Notes under the pieces: model-generated
Told to the model about the DNA's origin: nothing
The model's input: only the letters and a program-made list of their open reading frames with translations
Database searches by the model: none
NCBI GenBank assembly: GCA_900768435.1
Contig: CAAGCW010000027.1
Location: 1 to 34,260, forward strand
DNA length: 34,260 nt
Source: an uncultured Collinsella sp.
GTDB lineage: Bacteria > Actinomycetota > Coriobacteriia > Coriobacteriales > Coriobacteriaceae
Direction of reading: 5' to 3'
Program-made: the position numbers and the translations under genes
Shown here: positions 9,714 through 16,583 of the stretch, piece after piece
Position numbering within the stretch: position 1 is the stretch's first letter
Layout: each line of letters begins with the position of its first letter

Positions 9714-10919
9714 ATGACCGCAACCGCACCCGCAGCACCGGCAAAGGTGTACTTCACCAACCTGCGCACGCATGCTCGCGAGAGCCAACTCGACAAGCTC
9801 AAGCGCCTCATCCGTCGCGCCGGTATTGAGCAGATCGACTTTGAGAACAAGTTCGTCGCCATTAAGATTCACTTTGGCGAGCTGGGCAACCTGAGCTTTT
9901 TGCGCCCCAACTACGCCCGCGCCGTCGCGGATGTCGTGAAGGAGCTGGGCGGCAAGCCCTTCCTCACCGACTGCAACACGCTCTATGTGGGTAGCCGCAA
10001 AAATGCGCTCGAGCACATCGACACCGCCTACCAGAACGGCTTTACCCCGTACGCCACGGGCTGCCAGATCATCATCGCCGACGGCCTCAAGGGCACCGAC
10101 GAGGCGCTCGTCCCGGTCGAGGGCGGCGAGTACGTGCGCGAGGCAAAGATCGGCCAGGCACTCATGGATGCCGACATCGTGATTAGCCTCACCCACTTTA
10201 AGGGCCATGAGCAGGCCGGCTTTGGCGGTGCCATGAAGAACCTGGGTATGGGCGGCGGTAGCCGTGCCGGCAAGATGGAGCAGCACGCCGCTGGCAAGCC
10301 GAGCGTCGATACCACCAACTGCGTTGGCTGCCGTGCCTGCGAGAAGATATGCGCGCACAGCGCCATCACGTTTGACGGTACGCGTGAGCGCGAGCTTGCC
10401 AACGGCAGCACTCGCACGGTTCACGTCGCCGCTATCGACCACGATCGCTGCGTGGGCTGCGGCCGTTGCATTGCGGCGTGCAACCAGGACTGCATCAAGC
10501 CCGACTATGATGCCGCGGCCGACGTGCTCAACTACAAGATCGCTGAGTACACGAAGGCCATTGTTCAGGATCGCCCCAGCTTCCACATCTCGCTTGCCAT
10601 GGACATCAGCCCCAACTGCGACTGCCACCCCGAAAACGACACGCCCATCGTCAACGACATCGGCATGTTCGCGAGCTTCGACCCGGTCGCCATCGACCAG
10701 GCCTGCGCCGACGCCGCCCTGGCGTCCGAGCCGCTGCCTAACACCGAGCTTACCGACAGCGCGGCCAAGATGGAGCATAATCACGAGCATCTGGAGGGCG
10801 AGCAGGCCAAGGATCCCTTCTGCATCACGCATCCCGACACCGACTGGCGCGCGTGCATCGCGCATGCCGAGAAGATCGGCCTGGGCACGAGCAAGTACGA
10901 GCTCATCGAGGTCAAATAG
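9714..10919 (+). CDS. DUF362 protein with two [4Fe-4S] ferredoxin motifs
   Basis: A 401-aa cytoplasmic protein. Residues 1-190 and the C-terminal part match the DUF362 family (KIHFGELGNLSFLRPNYARAV, ISLTHFKGHEQAGFGGAMKN, IGMFASFDPVAIDQA). Inserted between them is a bacterial ferredoxin domain with two clusters of ligands: Cys203, 206, 209, 213 and Cys246, 249, 252, 256. The last quartet ends CNQDC, giving an extra Cys260. The family is common in anaerobes and its reaction is not established; an electron-transfer role is likely. GAGGGGAT precedes the ATG. The gene appears monocistronic and is convergent with the hydrolase gene, with a terminator between them. Confidence 0.9.
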   Translation: MTATAPAAPAKVYFTNLRTHARESQLDKLKRLIRRAGIEQIDFENKFVAIKIHFGELGNLSFLRPNYARAVADVVKELGGKPFLTDCNTLYVGSRKNALEHIDTAYQNGFTPYATGCQIIIADGLKGTDEALVPVEGGEYVREAKIGQALMDADIVISLTHFKGHEQAGFGGAMKNLGMGGGSRAGKMEQHAAGKPSVDTTNCVGCRACEKICAHSAITFDGTRERELANGSTRTVHVAAIDHDRCVGCGRCIAACNQDCIKPDYDAAADVLNYKIAEYTKAIVQDRPSFHISLAMDISPNCDCHPENDTPIVNDIGMFASFDPVAIDQACADAALASEPLPNTELTDSAAKMEHNHEHLEGEQAKDPFCITHPDTDWRACIAHAEKIGLGTSKYELIEVK

Positions 10920-10966
10920 CACCTAGTTATTGGACATATCAAGCGCATTCGTGGCTTAATTCAAGC

Positions 10967-11005
10967 AAAATCCGCCCGCGAGCACAGCGCTCGCGGGCGG
11001 ATTTT
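10967..11005. terminator. Bidirectional terminator between convergent genes
   Basis: A perfect 17-bp inverted repeat with the arm AAAATCCGCCCGCGAGC (10967-10983), a 5-nt loop ACAGC, and the complementary arm at 10989-11005. It ends in T4 on the plus strand and begins with A4, so it reads as a hairpin plus short U-tract in both directions. It serves the DUF362 gene and the hydrolase gene. Confidence 0.85.
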
Positions 11006-11050
11006 CGGAAGTGCTAGGGGTCAGATAGACCAGTAAACCGTACTATTTGC

Positions 11051-12016
11051 CTAAAAATTCTTGTCAAGGAAGTCGTCGACCGTATTCCAGTAGAGCTCGG
11101 GGTCGACTTGCGCGCTCTTGGCATGGGTGGCGCCGTGGATAGTGAGCTTTTGCTTGACCTTGCTGGCGCACGCGTCGTAGTTTTGGTCGAGCATGCTGTA
11201 CGGCACAAAGGTGTCCTGGTCGCCGTGGATAAACAGCATGGGAACCGTCGCGTGTTCGAGTTGCTCCACACTGCTCGCCTTATGAAAGTCGTAGCCCGCG
11301 CGCACGTTGCACACCAAGTTTGCTACATCGAGCAAGGGAAAGCTGGGCAGGCCGAACACGTCCTTGAGCTGCAGAGAAAACTCGTCCCAAACGCTCGTAT
11401 AACCGCAGTCCTCGATAATGCATTTCACGTTTGCGGGCAGAGATTCCCCCGCGACGTTCATGGCGGTTGCCGCACCCATCGACTCGCCAAAGACCAGGAT
11501 ACGCGCCTCGGGGTCAGTCTGAACGATTCGCTCGATCCATGCGACGATGTCGAGGCGCTCGGGCCAGCCCATGCCGATATAGTCGCCGCCGGAGCGCTCG
11601 TGGGCGCGCGCGGCAGGTGCGAGCACGTTCATGCCGCGGTCGTGGAATCGCTTGACGTATCGGGCCATACCGATGGGCTCGTTGGTATATCCATGCAGGC
11701 AGACGGCGTAATCGTGGGTGTTCTCCGAGGCGGCAAAATACCAAGCGGAGAGCTCGGTTCCGTCATCTGCGGTGAGGCTGCTGCTCTCGCGATTCTTTTT
11801 AAACCATGCCCGCGCCTCGGTGTCCTCGTCATCCGGCTGCTCACTTTCTTTGTCGTCCTTGCCGTCCTGCATCATCTTCATGGTGTATGGCGCGCGGGGA
11901 TTCAGCGCGAAGTCAAACAGAAAGTTGCCGGCAAATCCGAGCAACGCGACAACGAGCACCAGCGCAACGACGCCGGCAATCTTTAGCTTTCGATGGGGGT
12001 GTGCACTTTGAGCCAT
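11051..12016 (-). CDS. Membrane-anchored alpha/beta hydrolase
   Basis: A 321-aa protein with an N-terminal hydrophobic segment (residues about 13-37, IAGVVALVLVVALLGFAG) that should anchor it with the catalytic domain outside the membrane. The catalytic domain shows the nucleophile elbow GESMGAA, the oxyanion segment CLHGYTNEP, the acid in IHGDQDTFVP and the His in HGATHAKS, so the Ser-Asp-His triad is complete. The architecture matches the BAAT/prolyl-oligopeptidase-like YfhR/Bem46 group. Substrate unknown. AAGGAG precedes the ATG. The promoter on the minus strand is overlapped by two palindromic operators, so expression is probably repressor-controlled. It is divergent from the HlyIII gene. 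Confidence 0.88.
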   Translation of the reverse strand: MAQSAHPHRKLKIAGVVALVLVVALLGFAGNFLFDFALNPRAPYTMKMMQDGKDDKESEQPDDEDTEARAWFKKNRESSSLTADDGTELSAWYFAASENTHDYAVCLHGYTNEPIGMARYVKRFHDRGMNVLAPAARAHERSGGDYIGMGWPERLDIVAWIERIVQTDPEARILVFGESMGAATAMNVAGESLPANVKCIIEDCGYTSVWDEFSLQLKDVFGLPSFPLLDVANLVCNVRAGYDFHKASSVEQLEHATVPMLFIHGDQDTFVPYSMLDQNYDACASKVKQKLTIHGATHAKSAQVDPELYWNTVDDFLDKNF

Positions 12017-12037
12017 GCGGCGATCTCCTTTAAGATG

Positions 12038-12095
12038 TTAATACATCAACAATTAAACGAAGCGCATTATGGATGTTCGCCGTTGATGCGTCAAC
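12038..12095. promoter_or_regulatory. Paired palindromic operators
   Basis: Two related 14-mers: GTTAATACATCAAC at 12038-12051 (GTTGATGTATTAAC on the other strand) and GTTGATGCGTCAAC at 12082-12095. They match at 11 of 14 positions and are both near-palindromic (consensus GTTGATGYRTYAAC). Centres are 44 bp apart, about four helical turns. One covers the -35 box of the hydrolase promoter and the other lies just after its start site, a classic repressor arrangement. TTGATG..TCAA palindromes are typical of MarR-family binding sites. No such regulator is encoded in the window. Confidence 0.55.
12066..12094 (-). promoter_or_regulatory. Promoter of the alpha/beta hydrolase gene
   Basis: On the minus strand, TTGACG (12089-12094) and CATAAT (12066-12071) are separated by exactly 17 nt, each 5 of 6 to consensus. 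The start would be near 12059, giving an untranslated leader of about 42 nt with AAGGAG. Confidence 0.6.
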
Positions 12096-12158
12096 AAGCA
12101 AAGAATGGGTAAACAAAGGGTCACGTATAGTGCAAATTTCGCACGTACCAAGACGCTT

Positions 12159-12167
12159 TGATATAGT
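12159..12167 (+). promoter_or_regulatory. Extended -10 promoter of the HlyIII gene
   Basis: TGATATAGT is an extended -10 element (TGn followed by TATAGT) without a clear -35. Transcription would begin near 12174, which places the upstream in-frame ATG at 12183 too close for a ribosome-binding site and supports translation from 12204. Confidence 0.5.
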
Positions 12168-12203
12168 GTTGAGAACTCTTTTATGTTGGAGGATGTAACC
12201 GGC

Positions 12204-12887
12204 ATGTCCGATTCGAGCGACAGTTCCAAGCCGCGACCCAAGACCGCGGCCGTTCCACAGTACACGGTGGGCGAGGAGATCATGAACTCCGTCACCCATG
12301 GTGTCGGCTGCCTGCTGGGCATCGCAGGCCTGGTGCTCCTGATCGTATTCGCTGCCCTGCGTGGCGGCGGTCCGGCCCACATGGCTGCGGCGATTGTCTA
12401 CGGCGTCAGCATCATCCTCGAATACCTCGCCTCCACGCTCTACCACGCGATTCAGCCCGCGCGCGCCAAGCGCGTGTTTCGCATCATCGACCACAGCTGC
12501 ATCTACCTGCTCATTGCCGGCAGCTATACGCCGTTTTGCCTCATCACGCTCGCAAATGACGGCGGTGCTGCACTGTTCTTTGCCGTATGGGCCATCGCCA
12601 TCATCGGCATCGCTCTGGAGTGCTTTATGCGCGAGCGCCAGCCGCACTGGGTAAGCGGCTTGGTCTACCTGCTGATGGGCTGGCTCGTCGTCTTTAAGCT
12701 GCCCGAGCTTGTGGCGCTGCTGAACCCCGTCGCGCTTGCCCTGCTCGCCGTCGGCGGCGTGTGCTACACCGTGGGCGTGCCGTTCTACATCGCCAAAAAC
12801 GTGCGCTACCTGCACAGCGTGTTTCACCTGTGGGTGCTCGCCGGCAGTATTTTCCAGTTCATGGCGGTGATTCTCTTCGTAATCTAG
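12204..12887 (+). CDS. Hemolysin III (PAQR-like) membrane protein
   Basis: A 227-aa integral membrane protein with seven predicted helices and the conserved polar residues of the HlyIII/PAQR superfamily: EEIMNSVTHGVG at about residue 22, SxLYHA (STLYHA), FRIIDHSCIYLLIAGSYTPF and SVFHLWVLAGS near the C-terminus. Those Ser, Asp and His residues form the zinc-dependent hydrolase-like site known in PAQR receptors. The bacterial function is unsettled despite the hemolysin name; roles in lipid homeostasis have been shown for some members. The ATG at 12183 is in frame, but GGAGG at 12188-12192 lies downstream of it and 11 nt before the ATG at 12204, so I start there. Confidence 0.9.
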   Translation: MSDSSDSSKPRPKTAAVPQYTVGEEIMNSVTHGVGCLLGIAGLVLLIVFAALRGGGPAHMAAAIVYGVSIILEYLASTLYHAIQPARAKRVFRIIDHSCIYLLIAGSYTPFCLITLANDGGAALFFAVWAIAIIGIALECFMRERQPHWVSGLVYLLMGWLVVFKLPELVALLNPVALALLAVGGVCYTVGVPFYIAKNVRYLHSVFHLWVLAGSIFQFMAVILFVI

Positions 12888-12998
12888 CGATCGCGTCTGT
12901 GCCCGCGGCATCCAAGCGGCCTCCGGACGCAACTGCTCTATCCGTCACCTACGCATACTACCTAACGTCCCGAATCTTGGAGGTTCGAGAAACTCCCG

Positions 12999-14372
12999 AT
13001 GGACATAACCATCTCTCTTATCACCACCCTTGTATTGACCCTCATCAACGGCTACTTCTCCATGTCCGAGATGGCGCTCACCACGGCTAAGCGCGCCGTG
13101 CTGGAGCACGATGCCGAGGAGGGCGATAAGCGCGCCGAGCGCGCCGTCCAGCTCGCCGCTGACTCCGATCAGCTGTTGGCTACCATCCAGGTCGCCATCA
13201 CGCTCGTGGGCTTCGCCTCGTCCGCCGTCGCCTCGACGAGCCTGTCCGACCCGCTCGCCACGTGGCTCATGAGCTTTGGCATCGCGCCACTCTCCGCCAT
13301 CGCGCGCGGCCTGGCGCCGGTCATCATCACCGTCGCGGTTGCCTTCGTGTCCATCGTGATCGGCGAGCTTGTCCCCAAGCGCATCGGCCTGGCCAATGCC
13401 GAGGGCGTGTCCAAGCAGGTCGTGGGACCGCTTTCCGTGTTCCAGAAGATTGCTCGCCCGCTCGTGTGGCTGACTGGCGCTTGCTCCGATGGCCTGGCCC
13501 GCATTCTGCGCATCAAGAGTGCCGACGACCGTCAGAACGTCTCGGAAGAAGAGATCAAGTACATGGTCTCGGAGCAGGACGACCTGCTCGACGAGGAAAA
13601 GCGTATGATCCACGAGATCTTCGACCTGGGCGACACCGTTGCCCGCGAGGTCATGGTGCCGCGCGTGGACACCACCATGTGCGAGGACGACGAGACGGTC
13701 GCCGACGTGTTGTCCACCATGCGCCAGACCGGCTTCAGCCGCATCCCCGTCTATCACGAGGACCCCGACAACGTCGCGGGCATCGCGCACATCAAGGACC
13801 TGATCCAGCCCGCGCTCGATGGTAAGGGCGACCAGCCCATCGCCGGCTTTTTGCGCGACGCCACCTTTGTGCCCGACACCAAGGACATCCTGCCGCTGCT
13901 GTCCGAGATGCAGACCTCGCACGACCAGATCGTGGTGGTCGTGGACGAGTACGGCGGCACGGCCGGCATCATTACCATCGAGGACATCGTCGAGGAGATC
14001 GTCGGCGAGATCGAGGACGAGTTCGACCCCGACAACAAGTATCTCACGCGCCTTTCGCGCCGCGAGTGGCTCGTTGATGGGCGTTTTTCGTGCGATGACG
14101 CGATTGAGCTTGGTTGGCCGCTCGAGGAAAGCGATGATTATGAGACCATCGCCGGCTGGATCTTGGAGCTTTGTGACTCGGTGCCCGACATCGGAGAGGT
14201 GTTTGAGGTCGCGGGGTACAAGTTTAAAGTGCAGTCGATGCGTGGCCAGCGCATCTCGCTCATTCGCGTGATCGCTCCGGCCGAAACCGATAAGAAGGAT
14301 TCCGAGTCTTCGGTAGACGAGCCGACGACGTCGGGTGCGGGTTCCGCGAATCCGCACGACGGCGACGAGTAG
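12999..14372 (+). CDS. CNNM/CBS/CorC-HlyC protein (TlyC-like, Mg2+ export family)
   Basis: A 457-aa protein. Residues 1-190 form a CNNM (DUF21) membrane domain with about four helices and the family motifs LINGYFSMSEMALTTAKR and ELVPKRIGLANAE. Residues about 205-325 are a CBS pair (DTVAREVMVPRVDTTMCE). Residues about 345-430 are a CorC/HlyC domain (RREWLVDGRFSCDDAIEL), and an acidic Ser-rich tail follows. CNNM proteins are linked to Mg2+ and Co2+ efflux. A GGAGG at 12979-12983 is 15 nt from the ATG, farther than usual, and can pair in the small hairpin GGAG..CTCC (12979-12996), so translation may be modulated. The CphA-N-like gene follows after 24 nt. Confidence 0.92.
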   Translation: MDITISLITTLVLTLINGYFSMSEMALTTAKRAVLEHDAEEGDKRAERAVQLAADSDQLLATIQVAITLVGFASSAVASTSLSDPLATWLMSFGIAPLSAIARGLAPVIITVAVAFVSIVIGELVPKRIGLANAEGVSKQVVGPLSVFQKIARPLVWLTGACSDGLARILRIKSADDRQNVSEEEIKYMVSEQDDLLDEEKRMIHEIFDLGDTVAREVMVPRVDTTMCEDDETVADVLSTMRQTGFSRIPVYHEDPDNVAGIAHIKDLIQPALDGKGDQPIAGFLRDATFVPDTKDILPLLSEMQTSHDQIVVVVDEYGGTAGIITIEDIVEEIVGEIEDEFDPDNKYLTRLSRREWLVDGRFSCDDAIELGWPLEESDDYETIAGWILELCDSVPDIGEVFEVAGYKFKVQSMRGQRISLIRVIAPAETDKKDSESSVDEPTTSGAGSANPHDGDE

Positions 14373-14396
14373 GGCAAGGAAGAGTAGGGGAGAGTT

Positions 14397-15230
14397 ATGG
14401 CAGGCCTGTTCAACATCCTTAAGGTCACCGTCAGCGAGGACAAGATCTGCGCGCATGTGCTGGTGAACCCCGGCATGCCGCTCATGACCTCGGAGGACAT
14501 CGAGGCCACGGCGCGCGTGTACTACCTGGTACCGGCGATTGCCAAGCACCTGTGCCTGGGCGATTCCGGCCGCGAGTTCCAGGACTGCATGGGTCAGACC
14601 GAGCTCTGCCACCTGCTGGAGCACGTGACGGTCGAGCTCATGAACGAGACCGGTCTTGCCGGTAGCATCTCGTGCGGCCGCACGCGCGTAAGCGAGCATG
14701 ACGAGCGTGTCTTTGAGGTCGAGCTTTCGTGCCCCGACGACGCACTGGCCATCGGTGCGCTGTCGTCGGCCACCTTTATGATGGACTGGGCGTACCTGCA
14801 CGCCGACCAGCCTGCCCCCGACGTGGAAGGCACGGTCGCGGGCCTACGCAACCTGGTGCTGGGCATGCGCGCCGAGGCCGAGGGCAAGGATCCTCACGAG
14901 GCCGTCGCTGCTGCGAACGGCGAAGATGCTGCCGAGGACGAGGGGGCTGACGAGGGCGATGTGCCGGTCGACGCCGAGCCCGTTGCCGATGCGACCGCTG
15001 AGCCCGTTCCCACCGAGCCCCAGGGCGTCCCCAACTTTGACGACGAGCCCCAGGTGGCGATTGATACCGAGGGCGCGGTTGCCGAGAACCACGAGGCCTC
15101 CGCTGCCGTCTTTGGCGGTGCGGCGACGGTTCCGGCAGGACCTGCGCATGAGGGCGGCCTGCCGCTCGTGGACGGCGCCGGCGAGGACCCGGGCGCCACG
15201 GTGGCCATGCCGGCTATGCCTCAGGAGTAG
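14397..15230 (+). CDS. Stand-alone cyanophycin-synthetase N-domain-like protein
   Basis: A 277-aa cytoplasmic protein in two parts. Residues 1-150 resemble the N-terminal domain of cyanophycin synthetase CphA: LVPAIAKHLCLG, CHLLEHVTVELMNETG (CphA typically has HVLEHVALELQ..AG) and CGRTR followed by a beta strand, FEVELSCPDDA, in the position of CphA's GRTRET..GVYNVVFEY. Residues 170-277 are an acidic, low-complexity tail rich in Ala, Glu, Asp and Pro, probably disordered. The ATP-grasp and Mur-ligase domains of CphA are absent, and so is any cphA gene in the window. GGGGAGAG precedes the ATG. It follows the CNNM gene by 24 nt and is probably cotranscribed. Function unknown; the domain assignment rests on motif memory. 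Confidence 0.8.
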   Translation: MAGLFNILKVTVSEDKICAHVLVNPGMPLMTSEDIEATARVYYLVPAIAKHLCLGDSGREFQDCMGQTELCHLLEHVTVELMNETGLAGSISCGRTRVSEHDERVFEVELSCPDDALAIGALSSATFMMDWAYLHADQPAPDVEGTVAGLRNLVLGMRAEAEGKDPHEAVAAANGEDAAEDEGADEGDVPVDAEPVADATAEPVPTEPQGVPNFDDEPQVAIDTEGAVAENHEASAAVFGGAATVPAGPAHEGGLPLVDGAGEDPGATVAMPAMPQE

Positions 15231-15309
15231 GTCTACGCGTTTATCACCATCACGTACCTGCGCCTTTGCCGTACGCAGATGAGCGGAGCGGCAAGTGATG
15301 CGCTGCGGG

Positions 15310-15315
15310 TATAAT
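15310..15315 (+). promoter_or_regulatory. -10 box of the YtxH/PRC operon, followed by a leader hairpin
   Basis: A consensus TATAAT stands 51 nt before the YtxH start; I see no matching -35. Between it and the ribosome-binding site lies the hairpin GGGCAC-CGAC-GTGCCC (15334-15349), ending 2 nt before AGGAGAGG, so it could influence access to that site. Confidence 0.5.
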
Positions 15316-15366
15316 GGACAGCATTCAAACGGTGGGCACCGACGTGCCCGCAGGAGAGGAATGATC

Positions 15367-15756
15367 ATGGGTAAGACTTTCAGCTTTGTCTCCGGCGCAC
15401 TTTTTGGTGCTGCTGCCGGCGCTATTATCGGTGTTGCTCTGGCCCCGCGCTCGGGCGCCGAGACCCGCGCCATGGCTGCCGATATCGCCAACGACGCCTG
15501 GGACAATATGCGCGACACCTACGAGCACAGCGCCGAGGAGGCCCGTGCTGCGGTGAATGACTTTGGCCCGATGGTCGACGCCAAGACCGACGACCTGCGC
15601 GCCAAGGTCGACCTGGCCCGCGAGCGCATGGACCAGCTGCGCGAGCAGCTCAACGACGCCATTTCGGGTGGCAACGTGACGCCTGCCGCCGACGTCGTGG
15701 TCGAGAACGCCGTCGAGGCCGATGCCGAGGCTGCGGAGCCCTCGACCGAGGCATAA
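15367..15756 (+). CDS. YtxH-domain protein
   Basis: A 129-aa protein with one Gly/Ala-rich hydrophobic segment (about residues 6-28, FVSGALFGAAAGAIIGVALAPRSG), ending in the LAPxSGxETR signature of the YtxH family. A long charged amphipathic helix follows (about 30-105), then an Ala/Glu/Val tail. Members are small membrane proteins of general stress regulons in Gram-positive bacteria with unknown biochemistry. The open frame begins at 15295, but AGGAGAGG at 15352-15359 fits the ATG at 15367 best. The stop and the start of the PRC-barrel gene overlap (TAATG), so translation is coupled. Confidence 0.85.
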   Translation: MGKTFSFVSGALFGAAAGAIIGVALAPRSGAETRAMAADIANDAWDNMRDTYEHSAEEARAAVNDFGPMVDAKTDDLRAKVDLARERMDQLREQLNDAISGGNVTPAADVVVENAVEADAEAAEPSTEA

Positions 15757-16511
15757 TGCGCGCCGGGGATTTTGTCGGCGCCAAGATCTATCGCAAGCCT
15801 ACCGAGGACAAGCGCACCAAAAAGGACGGCACGCCGCGCAGCCCTAAAAAGCTCGGAAAGATTCACTTTCCGGTCTTTACCCCGGGCGGTACGCGCGTGG
15901 TCGGCTTTATGGTCCGCCAGTCCGATATCGCGGGCATGATCGAGCGTCCCGATCGATTCGTAGCGCTCGACGCCATTGGTGTCTACGAGGGCGCCATTGC
16001 GGTCGATGACGTCAAGGACACGTACGATGCCGCCGCCGCCAAGCGCCTCGACATCAACCTGGACGATTGCATCATCTGGGTCGGTATGGACGTGCGCACG
16101 GAATCGGGCGACGTCGTGGGCTATTGCTCGGACGTTGAGTTCAAGCCGCGCTCGGGCATCGTGCAGGCATTCTATGTGACCGCCGGTGCTGCTTCGAGTG
16201 TTTTGGTTGGTGACACGCAGGTGCCGCCGACGATGCTGCGCGGCTACGAGAACGGCGCGATGGTCGTCTCGGACGAGGTCAAGTCGCTCGGGTATTCGGG
16301 CGGTGCGGCTGCCAAGGCCGCCGAGGCCAGCGTCGTGGTGGGCGACAAGGTCAAAAAGGGCGCCAAGGTGCTCGACGACAAGGGGTCGGTTGCCGTGGAC
16401 AAGGGCAGTCGCGCACTGGGCAAGCAGCTCGGCAAGACGCGCGGCATGTTCAAGGCCTTTAAGGACGAATACCAAAAGGCGAGCGGAGGCTCGTCTAAAG
16501 CTACAAAATAG
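15756..16511 (+). CDS. PRC-barrel domain protein
   Basis: A 251-aa cytoplasmic protein. Residues about 25-100 and 105-165 look like two PRC-barrel-type beta units (GKIHFPVFTPGGTRVVGFMV; VRTESGDVVGYCSDVEFKPRSG). The remaining 70 residues are Lys/Ala/Gly-rich helices (KAAEASVVVGDKVKKGAK). PRC barrels bind protein or RNA partners, as in RimM and photosynthetic reaction centre H. Its ATG overlaps the YtxH stop, so the two products probably act together at the membrane. The N-terminal basic stretch (RKPTEDKRTKKDGTPRSPKK) may contact lipid or nucleic acid. A second PRC-barrel protein is encoded at 18319. Confidence 0.75.
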   Translation: MRAGDFVGAKIYRKPTEDKRTKKDGTPRSPKKLGKIHFPVFTPGGTRVVGFMVRQSDIAGMIERPDRFVALDAIGVYEGAIAVDDVKDTYDAAAAKRLDINLDDCIIWVGMDVRTESGDVVGYCSDVEFKPRSGIVQAFYVTAGAASSVLVGDTQVPPTMLRGYENGAMVVSDEVKSLGYSGGAAAKAAEASVVVGDKVKKGAKVLDDKGSVAVDKGSRALGKQLGKTRGMFKAFKDEYQKASGGSSKATK

Positions 16512-16532
16512 CGACGTACCAAATGATGGGAG

Positions 16533-16562
16533 GCAAGCCGGAGACCTGTTGCTCCGGCTTGC
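16533..16562 (+). terminator. Hairpin terminator after the PRC-barrel gene
   Basis: A perfect 11-bp stem, GCAAGCCGGAG with its complement at 16552-16562, around the loop ACCTGTTG. The following TGTGTTTA is only a weak U-tract, so read-through into the next gene is likely. Confidence 0.6.
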
Positions 16563-16583
16563 TGTGTTTATGGGGGAGGGCAC

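Noticed and set aside
12945..14801. A 618-codon minus-strand open frame opposite the CNNM gene
   Set aside because: Same reason: the plus strand encodes a complete CNNM-CBS-CorC protein, and the reverse translation has no domain I recognise.
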